DNA of 64,000 nucleotides, taken from positions 1,552,501-1,616,500 of the forward strand of contig JAGVRJ010000010.1 of assembly GCA_019059635.1 (NCBI GenBank), written 5' to 3'. Shown here piece by piece: positions 1 through 9,772 of the stretch. This DNA is from Proales similis (taxonomy: Eukaryota > Rotifera > Eurotatoria > Ploima > Proalidae). Each line of letters begins with the position of its first letter. The stretch's first letter is position 1. The notes beneath the pieces are model-generated. The model made no database searches. It was not told the origin of the DNA and saw only the letters and a program-made list of their open reading frames with translations. The position numbers and the translations under genes are program-made.

Positions 1-407
1 AACACAAGCGCGAACGTTGATAATTTGAAAATAGAACAAAGAGAGGCGATGAGAAGCAAAGTGAGCCCAAGCTGGTGATGGAAAGAGAGCGATAAATAAA
101 CTTAATTGGCCGGGTAGAGATGCTTCAGGTAGAGAAACGCTTGATAGACGCCTTGTGCATCAAAATGTGCATTCGAGAGTTAAATCAAGAGAATGGCTGA
201 ATCCTTTATTCAGTTTGCGAACGCCGATTCACTTGAAGGCTCCTCACTAATTAAATGGAAAGAATCTTAAGAATGCCGACTTCAGACTATTTTTATTCCT
301 CCGCCTACGCTCGCAGCAGCTGCTTGGATGCTCTCTGCAAACAGTTTGCCAATTGTAATTTGTTGTTTTTCAATGAAAAATTAAAGTAATAGCGATTGAG
401 CGACAGT
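1..407. other. 3' flank of ASPDH, no gene seen
   Basis: No coding exon is visible. On the minus strand it carries AATAAA-type poly(A) signals (TTTATT on the plus strand near 206 and 293), which would serve the ASPDH gene that ends at 408. Confidence 0.5.
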
Positions 408-1535
408 TCAGTGACGCATACCGAGAAGGCTGTAGAAAAACGAGTCGTAGGTTTGCTTTCCAGTCACATGTCCCACCTGCGCCGGATTGGATCGAACTGT
501 GTGGCAGATGAAATGCTGCTGCAGCTGCTTGTTGAACGGGCCCTTCACCTCTATTTCAATAAGATGACGATCCAGCAGGCTTCCGATTCAGTCCAATTCA
601 GCGTGAACTCTTTAGATCTGTCTCAATGGGCGCTGCTGTTTACCTTGGATCAGCGATCAGACAAGCTTGCACCCGATCGAAGCCTAGCTCGACAGCTGCC
701 AACGCCCCTACTGCCATTGTGTTCACATTGTTGGGCGCCATATGGCAAAGGTTGCGCACGCAGCCTGTTCTCGTAGAAATTAATTCCTTCCCGGCATGTG
801 GGCTCTCTTTCAAGCGCCTTTTACCTTCGTAGAGCACAAGAGGTGCATGCAGCGGTACACTTCGTTCCAGCAGCTCTCGTAGCTCGCCTTCTAGCTTTAA
901 GCTGTCTGGATGCTTTTTCATAGTCACCTTGAGCCCGGTTAGCTTTCCTTGTGAGGACATTTTGCGAACATCGTCCGCTCCCCAGAATGCGCCGCAAGGC
1001 ACCAGTATTCGTCTTCCACTTTTGATCGACGCTTTTATCAGCCGATCGAGCAACTCCTGATCCGCAAGAGCAGTTGGCGAGCCGATCTAATTGAATTAGA
1101 CAAATGTCACGCACAAGCCTAGTCTGGCTCGACGACTTGCATTACCGCATAGTCGGCGCTCTCTAAGAACAAATGTCCATATTGCTGTGTAACAATCGGA
1201 TGTGCGACTTCGACGATCAGCTCGGCCTTTCTTGAAATAGTTTCATTTCGAGTAAATGGCGCATGCAAGTCAAGTGGCCTATTGACGATGAGATACCGTT
1301 CAGCAAACTGGTGCAGGTCTTTTAAAACCAAAGCTGGATCGAGGTCAGGATCGTCAATCGGACTGCGGTTCCATATGAATGCAAGCTCGAAATGCTCATT
1401 TTCCAGCACTCGCTTGGTCAAATATTTGCCTTCGTCCGTCGTGAAAAACAAGAGAAAAACCAAATAGAGTGGACTGTGTGTTGGCAAACCTAGATTGCCG
1501 TAGCCAAGAATCGCAATTCGCTTCTTTTCTAGCAT
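408..1535 (-). CDS. ASPDH: Aspartate dehydrogenase domain-containing protein
   Basis: Predicted NAD(P)-dependent L-aspartate dehydrogenase, the family that oxidises aspartate to iminoaspartate; the animal enzyme is poorly characterised. Four exons (1535-1490, 1429-1137, 1086-644, 579-408) join in frame to 317 residues; the human protein is slightly under 300. The start MLEKKRIAILGYGNLG sits directly on the Rossmann nucleotide-binding motif GYGNLG, as in human ASPDH, so I prefer it to an upstream ATG at 1664 that would add an unconserved leader. Further family matches are FIWNRSP, LIVEVAHP, IGSPTALADQ, GAFWGADDV, the APNNVNTMA segment and the C-terminal HVTGKQTYDSFFYSLLG. Intron phases match at all three junctions. 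TRIM37 lies 292 bp upstream on the same strand. Confidence 0.9.
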
Positions 1536-1826
1536 CGCTCGCAAGTCAGTTCTAAAATAACGATTTTCAACCACCAGTTCAGTTGATTGCCTTTCATACT
1601 TAACTTGGCCCGCTTCAAATGCCAACAATACACACTTCTTATCTCTGACCCAGCGTCCAATCAAATCGATTCAAACAGTGCGTTTTAGAGACGACCGTGA
1701 ACTAAAACGCACCGCTCAGAAATGCTCGCCATTTCAATCAGTTTTTTGTTATTCAACAATTTTAGATGAAGCGAATAAAGTAAAAAACGAATCAGACGAC
1801 TTTCTCCGTGTGCTTTTCATTTTGTG

Positions 1827-4662
1827 CTAAATGCGAAACACATTTCCGGTCTCGGGCGACTTTTGAGCTGGCTGCTCTTCGTCAGCGTTCACTTGACTTC
1901 GATTGGACTGTGATCGACGCTTTGCTGGCTCTTGCTTGTTCTCTTCTGATTTTGCGACAAGAAGCAAATCAAGCAGATCAGACGAAAGAGAAATGAGTTT
2001 GGCTGACTCGAGAGCAAGTTGGAAATTAATTCGCTCACCGTTTGGTGCCGTGTCGCTTTCGGCCCGTATATCTGGCAGTGGAATACTTTTTAAACTAGAC
2101 GACGCCACTTGACCTAGTTGGCCGTCTATGCATATTGAACATAAATTCAATGGCAAAATTCAATACCTAAAAACCAGTCAGGCGAGTTACCTTTTTTGCC
2201 GGCGTCTTCTTGAGACGACGAGCTGGCTGTTTTACTAGACGAGCTTTTGACCAGGCCTTTTGAAGAGGCCTGATTCGAAAGTTTTTCAAGTCGGTTCAGT
2301 TGCTTTCGGATTTGCTTCAGATTGTTGTCAACTTCGACCAAATCAGTGCTGGAGCTCACAAGCTGCGACGATTTGCTTTTGCGTGGCCTCCGAAGCGTCT
2401 TTTTTTTCACGCTTGTCCGCGGCGAAGGCAGCTTCTCTAACACTTCCTCTCCCGAGAGCAGCTGTTCGTAGTCGAAATCGAACAGCTCCTGCTCATCAGA
2501 GACATCGCCAGCCAGGCCAGTTGCCCAAGCGAATAGCTCATTTTCTAAACTGCTTGCTCGTTCGTCTGCCAGCGGATGATGCTCGACCAGGTCTTCTTGG
2601 TCGATCAGTTCGCTCATGATAGCTGGCAAGACGAGACTTGATGAATTTGAGCTGCTCGCTTCCGCCTGTTGACTAATCTGTTTTGCGCACTTGCGCGTTT
2701 TTATCGCGTTGCTGCGGCTAACTTTACGATTCGATCTATTGGCCGCCTTTGCTTGTCTCTGGCTGGCCTCACTATCGTCTGATTCGATCAGATTATGAGT
2801 AATTAGCTCGCCTGCTTCCAACTGGAATGCACTGGCCTCGTCGTGACAAACAAACTCATCGTCTTCATTAGAACCATCGGTCCCTGCACCTTCTTGTTGT
2901 TGCTGTTCTTCTTCTTCTTCTGATATTTCTCCGACAACTGCCTGCTGCTGGCTTTGGTGGTCATCATTTTCTTGCTCCTCTTGGTCGTCGTCGTCATCAT
3001 TATCATCATCATCTTCGTTATCATCATCATCATCATCATCATCATCATTTTCATCGGCCTCTGAGTGAGATGCTGTCTCATTTATGACGGTGAGATAGGT
3101 CGGATCAACGACCCCACCGACTCGGAATGTGTCAGTGCAGCCCAGTCTTGTCTTGAGCTCTTCTATTTTAGCAACACAGCTGCGATGGTTGTCCTCAAGC
3201 TGTTGAATGTACCACTGCTGGTCGCGGCATTTTTGGAAAAACGTTGGCGAGCGAACTTGAAATCGGAGCAGGAGCGAATTTTGGTTGAGATAGCCTTCGC
3301 TGTCGAGCAGGTCGAGTCGGAAAAAACGATTGTAACCCCAACATTCGCCCACTTCAAAGTCACTGGCAAACTCGCGCACAACATTTTTCGACGGATCGTC
3401 ACTCAGCTGATGAACCATCTCAATGCGATACTCGTACTTGGACGCCTCGGCCAGGCCGGTGGTGAGCTCGAGAAAAACACTTAGGTAGTTGCCTCGAACA
3501 ACTCCGTTGCCGTCCGGATAGACTTTGAGTCTCCAGCCGAGACCGTTTGTGTTCATGGTCGGCGAGTAGATCGGCTCGGCTCGTTGCTGATGTTCGCTGA
3601 AATTGTCGATTCGAAACTCGCTCGAGTCAAACTCGGGCACTAGCTCGCTCACAAATTCAATCGACGCGTCCGCCGGTATTTCGATTAGAGAAGGAGATAG
3701 CTGCGCCTTGCGCATGCCCACTTCCATGCACTTTTGAATGAGCTGCTGGTGGGTGTCGATCAGCTCGCTCTTGCTTATCGAGACCATCTCTTGCTCTATT
3801 TCGCTGATCATGGAATCGAGCAGCTCGCTCTCTTGACTAACCCGGTTGCGCTGCGCTGCGAAGCTAATCAGCTTGTTCTTGAGCTCACTCTCCAGCCGAT
3901 TGACCATCAGTTCAACTGCGTGTCGTATTTCTCTCACTTTTTCATCTTTGTTTAGCTTAAGCGCTTGAATTCGTCGCTCGACTCCTTCGACATGTTCGCT
4001 GAGCTCAAGGTGGCGTTCTCTCAGCGAGCGTATATGTTCGATAATCTGCTTTCGATGTGACTCGTACACGTCCTGCACAGGCAGGAAATTGTGCGATTTG
4101 TGAACTTGACTGAACAGAGCGCACTGGTGACAAATACTGTGCTTGCACGTAGCACAGTAGACGTTCAGCTCTTCTCCTTTATGAGTGGAGCACTTGGCGT
4201 TCCAATTATCAAACTCGCCCGATTCAGAATCAGGCGATCCGGCCATGCAGCTGGCCGTGCCGATTTTGCTCATCTGAATCGTGTCTAGTTCTTGAGTGAC
4301 GTCCTCCACCCATCGACAGTTGACCAGCTCGTGCGGCTGCAGCGACGATCGGCAGTGGGGACAGACCGAGCGCTCGCTCAGCCAACGGTGTATGCAAGCG
4401 TAGCAGCATAGCTTTGAGCAGTGTGGACACAGACGAGCGTTTTTAATCTTTTCCATGCAAATGAAGCATTTGAACACGTCCGCTATCGACTGGATAAGTT
4501 AGAAAGCTGATTAGCATGTGTCAAATACGACCAGCGACAAGAGCAGCAAACCTGAACGCAGGAGTCGTCCGAGCTGAGGCGAATGGCGGAAGAGGTGCGC
4601 TGTTTGACCTGGCGCGAGCTCTTACGAGGCACGGCCCGCAGTGCATCTTGTCCGTCCGCCAT
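1827..4662 (-). CDS. TRIM37: TRIM37 E3 ubiquitin ligase
   Basis: RING-B-box-coiled-coil-MATH ubiquitin ligase. In vertebrates TRIM37 acts at centrosomes and peroxisomes and has been linked to histone H2A ubiquitination. Three exons give about 900 residues, close to human (964). Exon 1 starts MADGQDALRAV at 4662 and ends ...SCVQ. Exon 2 opens SIADVFKCFICMEK, the TRIM37 signature, with a full C3HC4 RING (about residues 44-82). A B-box follows (CSTHKGEELNVYCATC...H, about 135-175), then a coiled coil and a MATH domain (GLGWRLKVYPDGNGVVRG to SPTFFQKCRDQQWYI). The C-terminal half is low complexity: a long Asp/Glu run coded near 2990-3055, then Ser-rich and basic stretches. The last exon (2113-1827) is joined at AAAAAAG|GTCAAG. 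Exon 1 has no obvious family similarity, so its boundary is less certain. Confidence 0.93.
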
Positions 4663-6384
4663 GCGGCTAATCGACAGTGTCGTTGCGTTCGACGGAAAGA
4701 AGAATGAGTTGCCGGCTTTTGCTGCTCTCCTCCTAGCGGTGCGGCCAAATTCGGCTTTTCTTTCTTTCTACGCTCTAAACATTTATAATTAGCCCGTAGT
4801 AGAACTCCTCTCATAAAAAGAGCCCGGCCCGCATAAAGCGTGGCAACTGAGTGCAGGCAAGAACTAGGCAGCAGCATAATGAACAATTAATACGATTTCA
4901 AGCGTATTCTACTCTTCTCCGTGTCCATTTCTAAGCATATGCCGAGCAATTTAGAGTGCCAAGAATAAAGAAAAAATTCCGAATTAATTAATTCGGAAAT
5001 AAAATTAAAACCGAGGTAATGAAGATCAATAGAATAGAACCATCAGATTTTATAATTGGCCTCAGTCTAACACAAAAAGTAAAGATCGCTCAAAGACTCG
5101 AGCTGAATGGACGGATGAGCCACGAGCCTTTTGAACTTGACAACAATTCATTATGCTCCTGATGGCTTCAATTCATGCGGCTTGATGATTGAAGAAATTT
5201 CTCATTTGGAATCTCGAATGCAGCAGCAGAAGGTGCGAACAAAACAGCAGTCGACCGAGTCTTGCTCCTCGTTGCGCCCATTTCTCTGATTGCGGTGTCT
5301 GTCGGTCTCCTGCTGGTTAACTGTCTCGTTCTCGTCAACTGCTCTCATTCTTGATCTCGACTCGGCACCTCTTTCTTCTTCCATTTGATCGATTGGACGC
5401 TACCAGACCCGGTGCTCTATTCGATTTGAATTTCCGTTTCTGATTTGCTAGCATTCAATGTTTGAAAGCGAATGGGCAATCAAGAATTTTGCTTGCGGTC
5501 TTATCCGCAAGGCAGCCAAAAGCCAGTTCGATTTGTGGCAAGTCGAACAAAATCAGAAAAAGTATAAAAACGAGAATATTCTTAAGAGTGGGACAATAAA
5601 CCAGAATAGGATTGTCCCCATTTTGGCAATTTAAATATCTCGCTTGACACTCGCTCGTTCGCTCCTCACCGTCTCATTTACTCAGCTCGATCGTTCCTTC
5701 ATTCTTGGGTTTTCTCTTTTCGCCTCAAGTTCGTTTTGTAACTTCTCGCCTATGAATGAGGAGCAGGTCGCTGGCTTAATTTGAGAAACTGCTGGCTCGT
5801 TCGCTCGCTCGTTGGTTCATTCGAGCCTGAGCCCTGGAGCTTGGCGCGTGTGAGCTCAATTTATGAAATATGACAAAACACACTAGCACTGCGAAATCTC
5901 TCTTTCTCTCTCTTTCGCTCGCTCAGTCGCTTGCCTACTCATTCGCTCACTCAGACACTCAATTGGACGCTCGGTGTGTGTTTGGCGTTCGCGCGGTTAT
6001 GCAATATTCTCTCCATTTCTCTCTCTCTCTCTTGCTCGCTCTCTGTCTCTTTACAAATTAGAGAAACAAAAAAAAATAAAGAAAAAGAGAACCAATACCG
6101 CCATTCTTTCTATTTCTATTTTTGTTTGTTTAGCTTAAGTAGAGAAGACGGTTAAAAAAGTATTGTGGTGACGTGCGTTCAAATCAAGAGACCGGCCACA
6201 GACAATCCAAAAGGTCGTCAGTTAGTTTGATAAAATAAAAACGATGAAATCACGACGAGGGCAGCTATCCGATGCTCTCTCTAAAACTGTTACTGCTATT
6301 ACTGTTATTTGCTTTTGTTATTTGTTTGGCCTCGCTCGTCGCCATCAGTCAGTGTGGCGCGGAGTGGCCGGCCAAGTGAAATCA
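4663..6384. other. 1.7-kb intergenic region between TRIM37 and macroH2A
   Basis: It holds the TRIM37 promoter and the 3' flank of macroH2A. I see no convincing exon. From about 5640 it becomes rich in CT and in CTCG/CGCT repeats, and 5890-6053 is strongly CT-biased. Short ATG reading frames here lack splice partners or similarity. Confidence 0.5.
5888..6053. repeat. CT-rich low-complexity tract
   Basis: Runs of TCTCTCTTTCTC and CTCGCTCGCTC-like units, equivalent to GA repeats on the minus strand. Similar GA/CT tracts occur near 16990 and 21085, close to gene starts or exons, so they may be promoter elements; that is inference. Confidence 0.5.
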
Positions 6385-7996
6385 TCAGTGGGCATTTATG
6401 TCAAGCTTGCCGAGCTCGCTCATATAAACGCCCACGCTTTCCGTGTCATAGAGCACGAAGAATACCTCTTCGACGGACGATTTCACATTGTTGGCCGAAT
6501 TTTTTCTAAAGAAGGCGTTTATTGCCCGTAGAATGGTCTGCGCTGCCACTTGCTTCGGAAAGCCATTGCTTCAATAGAAAATGAAAAGAAACGTTGAATT
6601 ATACGAACGAAGTTAGATTGCTTATGGTGATTATTACGGTGCTCAGCAAATTGAATAAGCGCGAGCGGCAGAATCAGCGGCCAAGTAATAAACAACTGCG
6701 CGGAGGCCATGGCAACCTCGCAATTGTGGTCGTTTCTACTCATTATTGCTTTCCCTTTGCGTCCAGTTCTCGCCGAATTGCCGCTCGACTCAATCAACTC
6801 GAGCCCTTGATTGAATCTTACCCGCCGCTGCTGATGCTTGGTAGCGCCACGCTCTTGAGCAAGTTGGTTCCCGCCAATGTTAAAATATTCTCGACCACTT
6901 CGGTCAGTTTGTTGATGCAGTCCACTTGATTGTTGACGTTCCAGCTGGGCGAGTGGACATGAATTATGTTTTTGCAGACCATGTTCTCACTGGCGCCGCC
7001 GATTTCCACTGTTTAATTCAGAATTTTCAAACTCTTCGCCCAACAATCACATCAACAAAAAGCTTTACCTGCACCAACGGGAAGACTGCCTCTCTTTTTC
7101 TGAAGCTCGTCCGCGATATTCTGAACCAGTCGGCCGCCTCTACGAGCGATTGCACTGCCGACTTGACCACCGAATGAAATGCTGCTACTGCAAGGATGAA
7201 CAATCGCGTCCACAACCACGTCTGTTATGTCTGCTTGCACCACAACGATCTAAATCAGGTCTTTAGCCAAAGCTTGTTCACTTCAAAAGCAACTGCTTGC
7301 TTGCCTTCGTTCCACTTTGCAGCTGTCGTTCGCTCAATATTGTCAAGCTAGTTCCCTTTGAATCTTTGAGAATACTTGTTTTCTATTTTACCAGATTACT
7401 AAGAATAGTTGGTACGGGGCTCAAGTTAAGCTGGCTCACTTTGGTCAATTTCGCCTTTGGAATGGCAGCTCTATGAACCTTGGTTACTCTGCTAGGTGCC
7501 GCTTTGGTCGACGAGGCACTGCTGCTTCTAATTGATGGAATTAAGGGTCCCATAATTTTGGGCAGTACGCCTGAATTGGGAAACACGACGTTTTTCAATA
7601 GCTTCAAAATGAAGTTTAACTTCCATGGGGCTCGGGGCGAGATGAAAATATGATTCGCTTACTCTGCTAATCTCATCGTCTAAAGAGCTAGCGAGCATTA
7701 TGTGACGGGGAGTGATCCTCATCAACTTGTTGTCCTTGCATGCGTTGCCGCTAAGCTCGAGAAGCTCGGCTGCCGACCAAAAGTTGAACATACTACAATC
7801 GGATGATGCAAGGCCAATCTGTTTGCTTACCGACTAAATACTCGATGGCCGCGGCTGCGTAGGTCGAGGCCGTCTTGGTTACACGCTTGGGTGCCTGGGG
7901 TAGTCTCTTCAGCTGACGGTGTATTCTGCTGATTGGCATAATCAGACCAGCTTTGGCCGACTGGCTCACTCTGACTTTTTTGGCTCCTGTTCTCAT
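6385..7996 (-). CDS. MACROH2A: Core histone macroH2A
   Basis: Histone variant with an H2A fold and a C-terminal macro domain, associated with silent chromatin and ADP-ribose metabolite binding. Seven exons join in frame to about 360 residues (human about 370). H2A part, residues 1-100: [17 protein letters not shown], then [30 protein letters not shown] and [15 protein letters not shown] Lys/Ser-rich linker follows (about 105-160). Macro domain, about 165-360: [79 protein letters not shown], and [20 protein letters not shown] near the end. Intron 7250-7304 starts with GC instead of GT and intron 7356-7391 is only 36 nt; both are needed to keep the frame. The helix-1/loop-1 part of the histone fold is divergent. 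The family is absent from Drosophila and C. elegans. Confidence 0.93.
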
Positions 7997-8444
7997 TTTG
8001 AATTTTTAAAATTTCAATCACTTCTTGCTTGTTTCTAAATCGTTTTTCAAGCACAGAGTGAGAAGAGAACAGTGTGAGCAGCCTAAACCTCAAGAGCCAA
8101 GACTGCGATTGACAGATTAGACTGCGCTAATCGGCGTGGAACAACCAAATCAACATAAAAATTTAAAATTCAAAACTACTCGCTTGCATGTTCAGGTAGA
8201 AAATAGAACAAGCCTGAGCAGCTAAATTTGAATGAAATTATTCATTTTGGTTTTATGCGCATTGCAGTTGACCTGCATGCCAGGACTTGTTCAAACGTGC
8301 ATGTGACTCAATAATTAAAAACTTCATAATTTGAACTAAGTCTAAGAGGCAAGGTAAAGAGTGACGAAATGGTTCACAAGTTTTGTAACCTTGGAAACTT
8401 GGTTGTTTTCTTTCCGGAAAAAAGTATCAAGGCTCGAGAGCTTA
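7997..8444. other. Upstream region of macroH2A
   Basis: Contains the macroH2A 5' flank and the 3' flank of the 89-aa minus-strand gene. No exon recognised. Confidence 0.4.
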
Positions 8445-8778
8445 TCAATTTTTCTGAATAAATTTCAACTTCACCTTTTTCGGATTCAATTCGCACAGGT
8501 GCTTCATTCTAATTTGAGATCTAATTAAAATTGGTCTGGAACTCAATCGTCGACGAAAAGGGGATTTGGAAGTATTCCGGTCTCTGGCCTCCTTCGACGC
8601 TCCAAGGTAGAAAGCAGGAGAACAGATTTTCTGAGATAAAAACTGGCTACCCTCAATCTGGATGAAGCCTGAATTATGTGAAATTATGGCGCTAATCAGT
8701 CCGTCTAAATTATTCACTCTGATCAGCATTACGGCTAAATTTTCCATCATCGACGTCGTCGTCATCATAATTCTTCAT
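8445..8778 (-). CDS. Small basic protein of unknown function (89 aa)
   Basis: I do not recognise this protein. The model uses the ATG at 8778 (MKNYDDDDVDDGKFS), a 64-nt intron (8732-8669, GTAATG...TTCAG) and a second exon ending at TGA (8445). The product has an acidic N-terminus followed by a strongly basic body (for example KSPFRRRLSSRPI and LNPKKVKLKFIQKN), with no signal peptide or membrane segment. It starts 73 bp from the LITAF-domain gene on the other strand, so the two probably share a bidirectional promoter. An unspliced reading from 8768 gives a different N-terminus, so the first exon is uncertain. Confidence 0.45.
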
Positions 8779-8850
8779 TTCACTTGCACATACTCACACA
8801 AAACATTTCAGCAACATTTATCAAACGTCTGAATTTTTGATAAATTAACA

Positions 8851-9620
8851 ATGGCTGACGGGTATTCAACAGCTTAAAAGACCTTAAAATTCGTTCCTTT
8901 TGTTCTAAGCGGTTTATTTAGCTACAAGCCCTATCCTACCTTGAGCGACAGCTCTGCTCCTCCGTTTCCTCCGCCAACGTACGATGCGCCACCGTATCAG
9001 CCTCATAATCAAGCGCCAAACTTTTACGCTCAGTCAGCTTATCCTGGCTCGGCACCAAACTACAACAGTCCACCGGTTGTGATTCAGCCACCGATCGTCT
9101 ACTCGAGAAACATTTTCTCAATGAGGCCGCAGCAAATTACTTGGTTGGCATCAAACCCTTATCTCGCTCTCCCAATCTGACAACGTTCGTTTAGTCAAAC
9201 CTGTCGCGCACAAGTCATGACTCGAGTGAGTCATGAATCAGGTCTCGGCACTTGGCTCATATGTGGAGGTGAGTGTCTGCGCTTTTAAATTTTCCAATTT
9301 CAAACTCTAAACTTGCTTCTTAGGACTTTGCTTCATTGGGTGAGTTTTGAGCAAAATCAACTTCCAGTCCTATACTAAAACAATGCGACTAGACTCATTT
9401 GCGGATGCCAGTTCATTCCATTCTGTGTTGACTGTAAGTGATCTTGCCTCTAATTTTTCTTTGATAAGTTCTTCAACTAACCATTCAATTTTCAGCCTGT
9501 AAGGACGCCAAGCACTATTGGTAAGTTGTTTAGACTCATAGAAACCAAACTAGTCCAACTATCAACTGATTCTCTAGTCCCAACTGCAATGGATTCATCG
9601 GCGAGCGCCGAATACTGTAA
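8851..9620 (+). CDS. LITAF-domain (LITAF/CDIP1-like) membrane protein
   Basis: Monotopic membrane protein of late endosomes and lysosomes in the LITAF/CDIP1 family. Exon 1 is just MADG (8851-8861), spliced to a proline/tyrosine-rich N-terminus (YKPYPTLSDSSAPPFPPPTY; PPTY and PPPY-like motifs are typical WW or Nedd4-ligase and ESCRT contacts). Four or five tiny exons then build the whole LITAF zinc-ribbon domain: ITCQTC, then VSHESGLGTWLICGG, LCFIG, LICGCQFIPFCVD, CKDAKHYC, and PNCNGFIGERRIL before the stop. Both zinc knuckles (CQTC and CPNC) and the hydrophobic hairpin between them are complete. The first knuckle is only restored by splicing at ACTTG|gttggc. A poly(A) signal AATAAA lies at 9683-9688; the convergent DNAI3 gene ends at 9768. 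Confidence 0.88.
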
Positions 9621-9766
9621 CAGGCACACGCCTATTCGTTTGGCCATATTGACAAACTTCAAATTTTGATATCGTCGTCCCCAATAAATTCAAGCTTTCC
9701 TAATTAGCCAGATTGAGATTTGAAAGTTTCTGCTGTTTTTCAATTTTAATAAAGGTGCCTCAGTAG

Positions 9767-9772
9767 TTTATT
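9767..9772 (-). promoter_or_regulatory. Poly(A) signal overlapping the DNAI3 stop codon
   Basis: On the minus strand the last codons read GAA TAA followed by A, so the hexamer AATAAA contains the stop codon. Confidence 0.5.

Noticed and set aside
5202-5384. 60-codon minus-strand frame with Glu/Arg-rich composition
   Set aside because: Short, low-complexity, no neighbours in frame.
8445-8768. Unspliced reading on the minus strand beginning with a DGLISAI-like segment, superficially like LAMTOR3
   Set aside because: The resemblance covers only about 15 residues, and the rest does not follow the roadblock fold. The spliced alternative from 8778 has better signals.
9209-9231. Inverted repeat TCATGACTC-GAGT-GAGTCATGA with AP-1-like half sites
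   Set aside because: It lies inside the LITAF-domain coding exon and is explained by the codons of VMTRVSHES.
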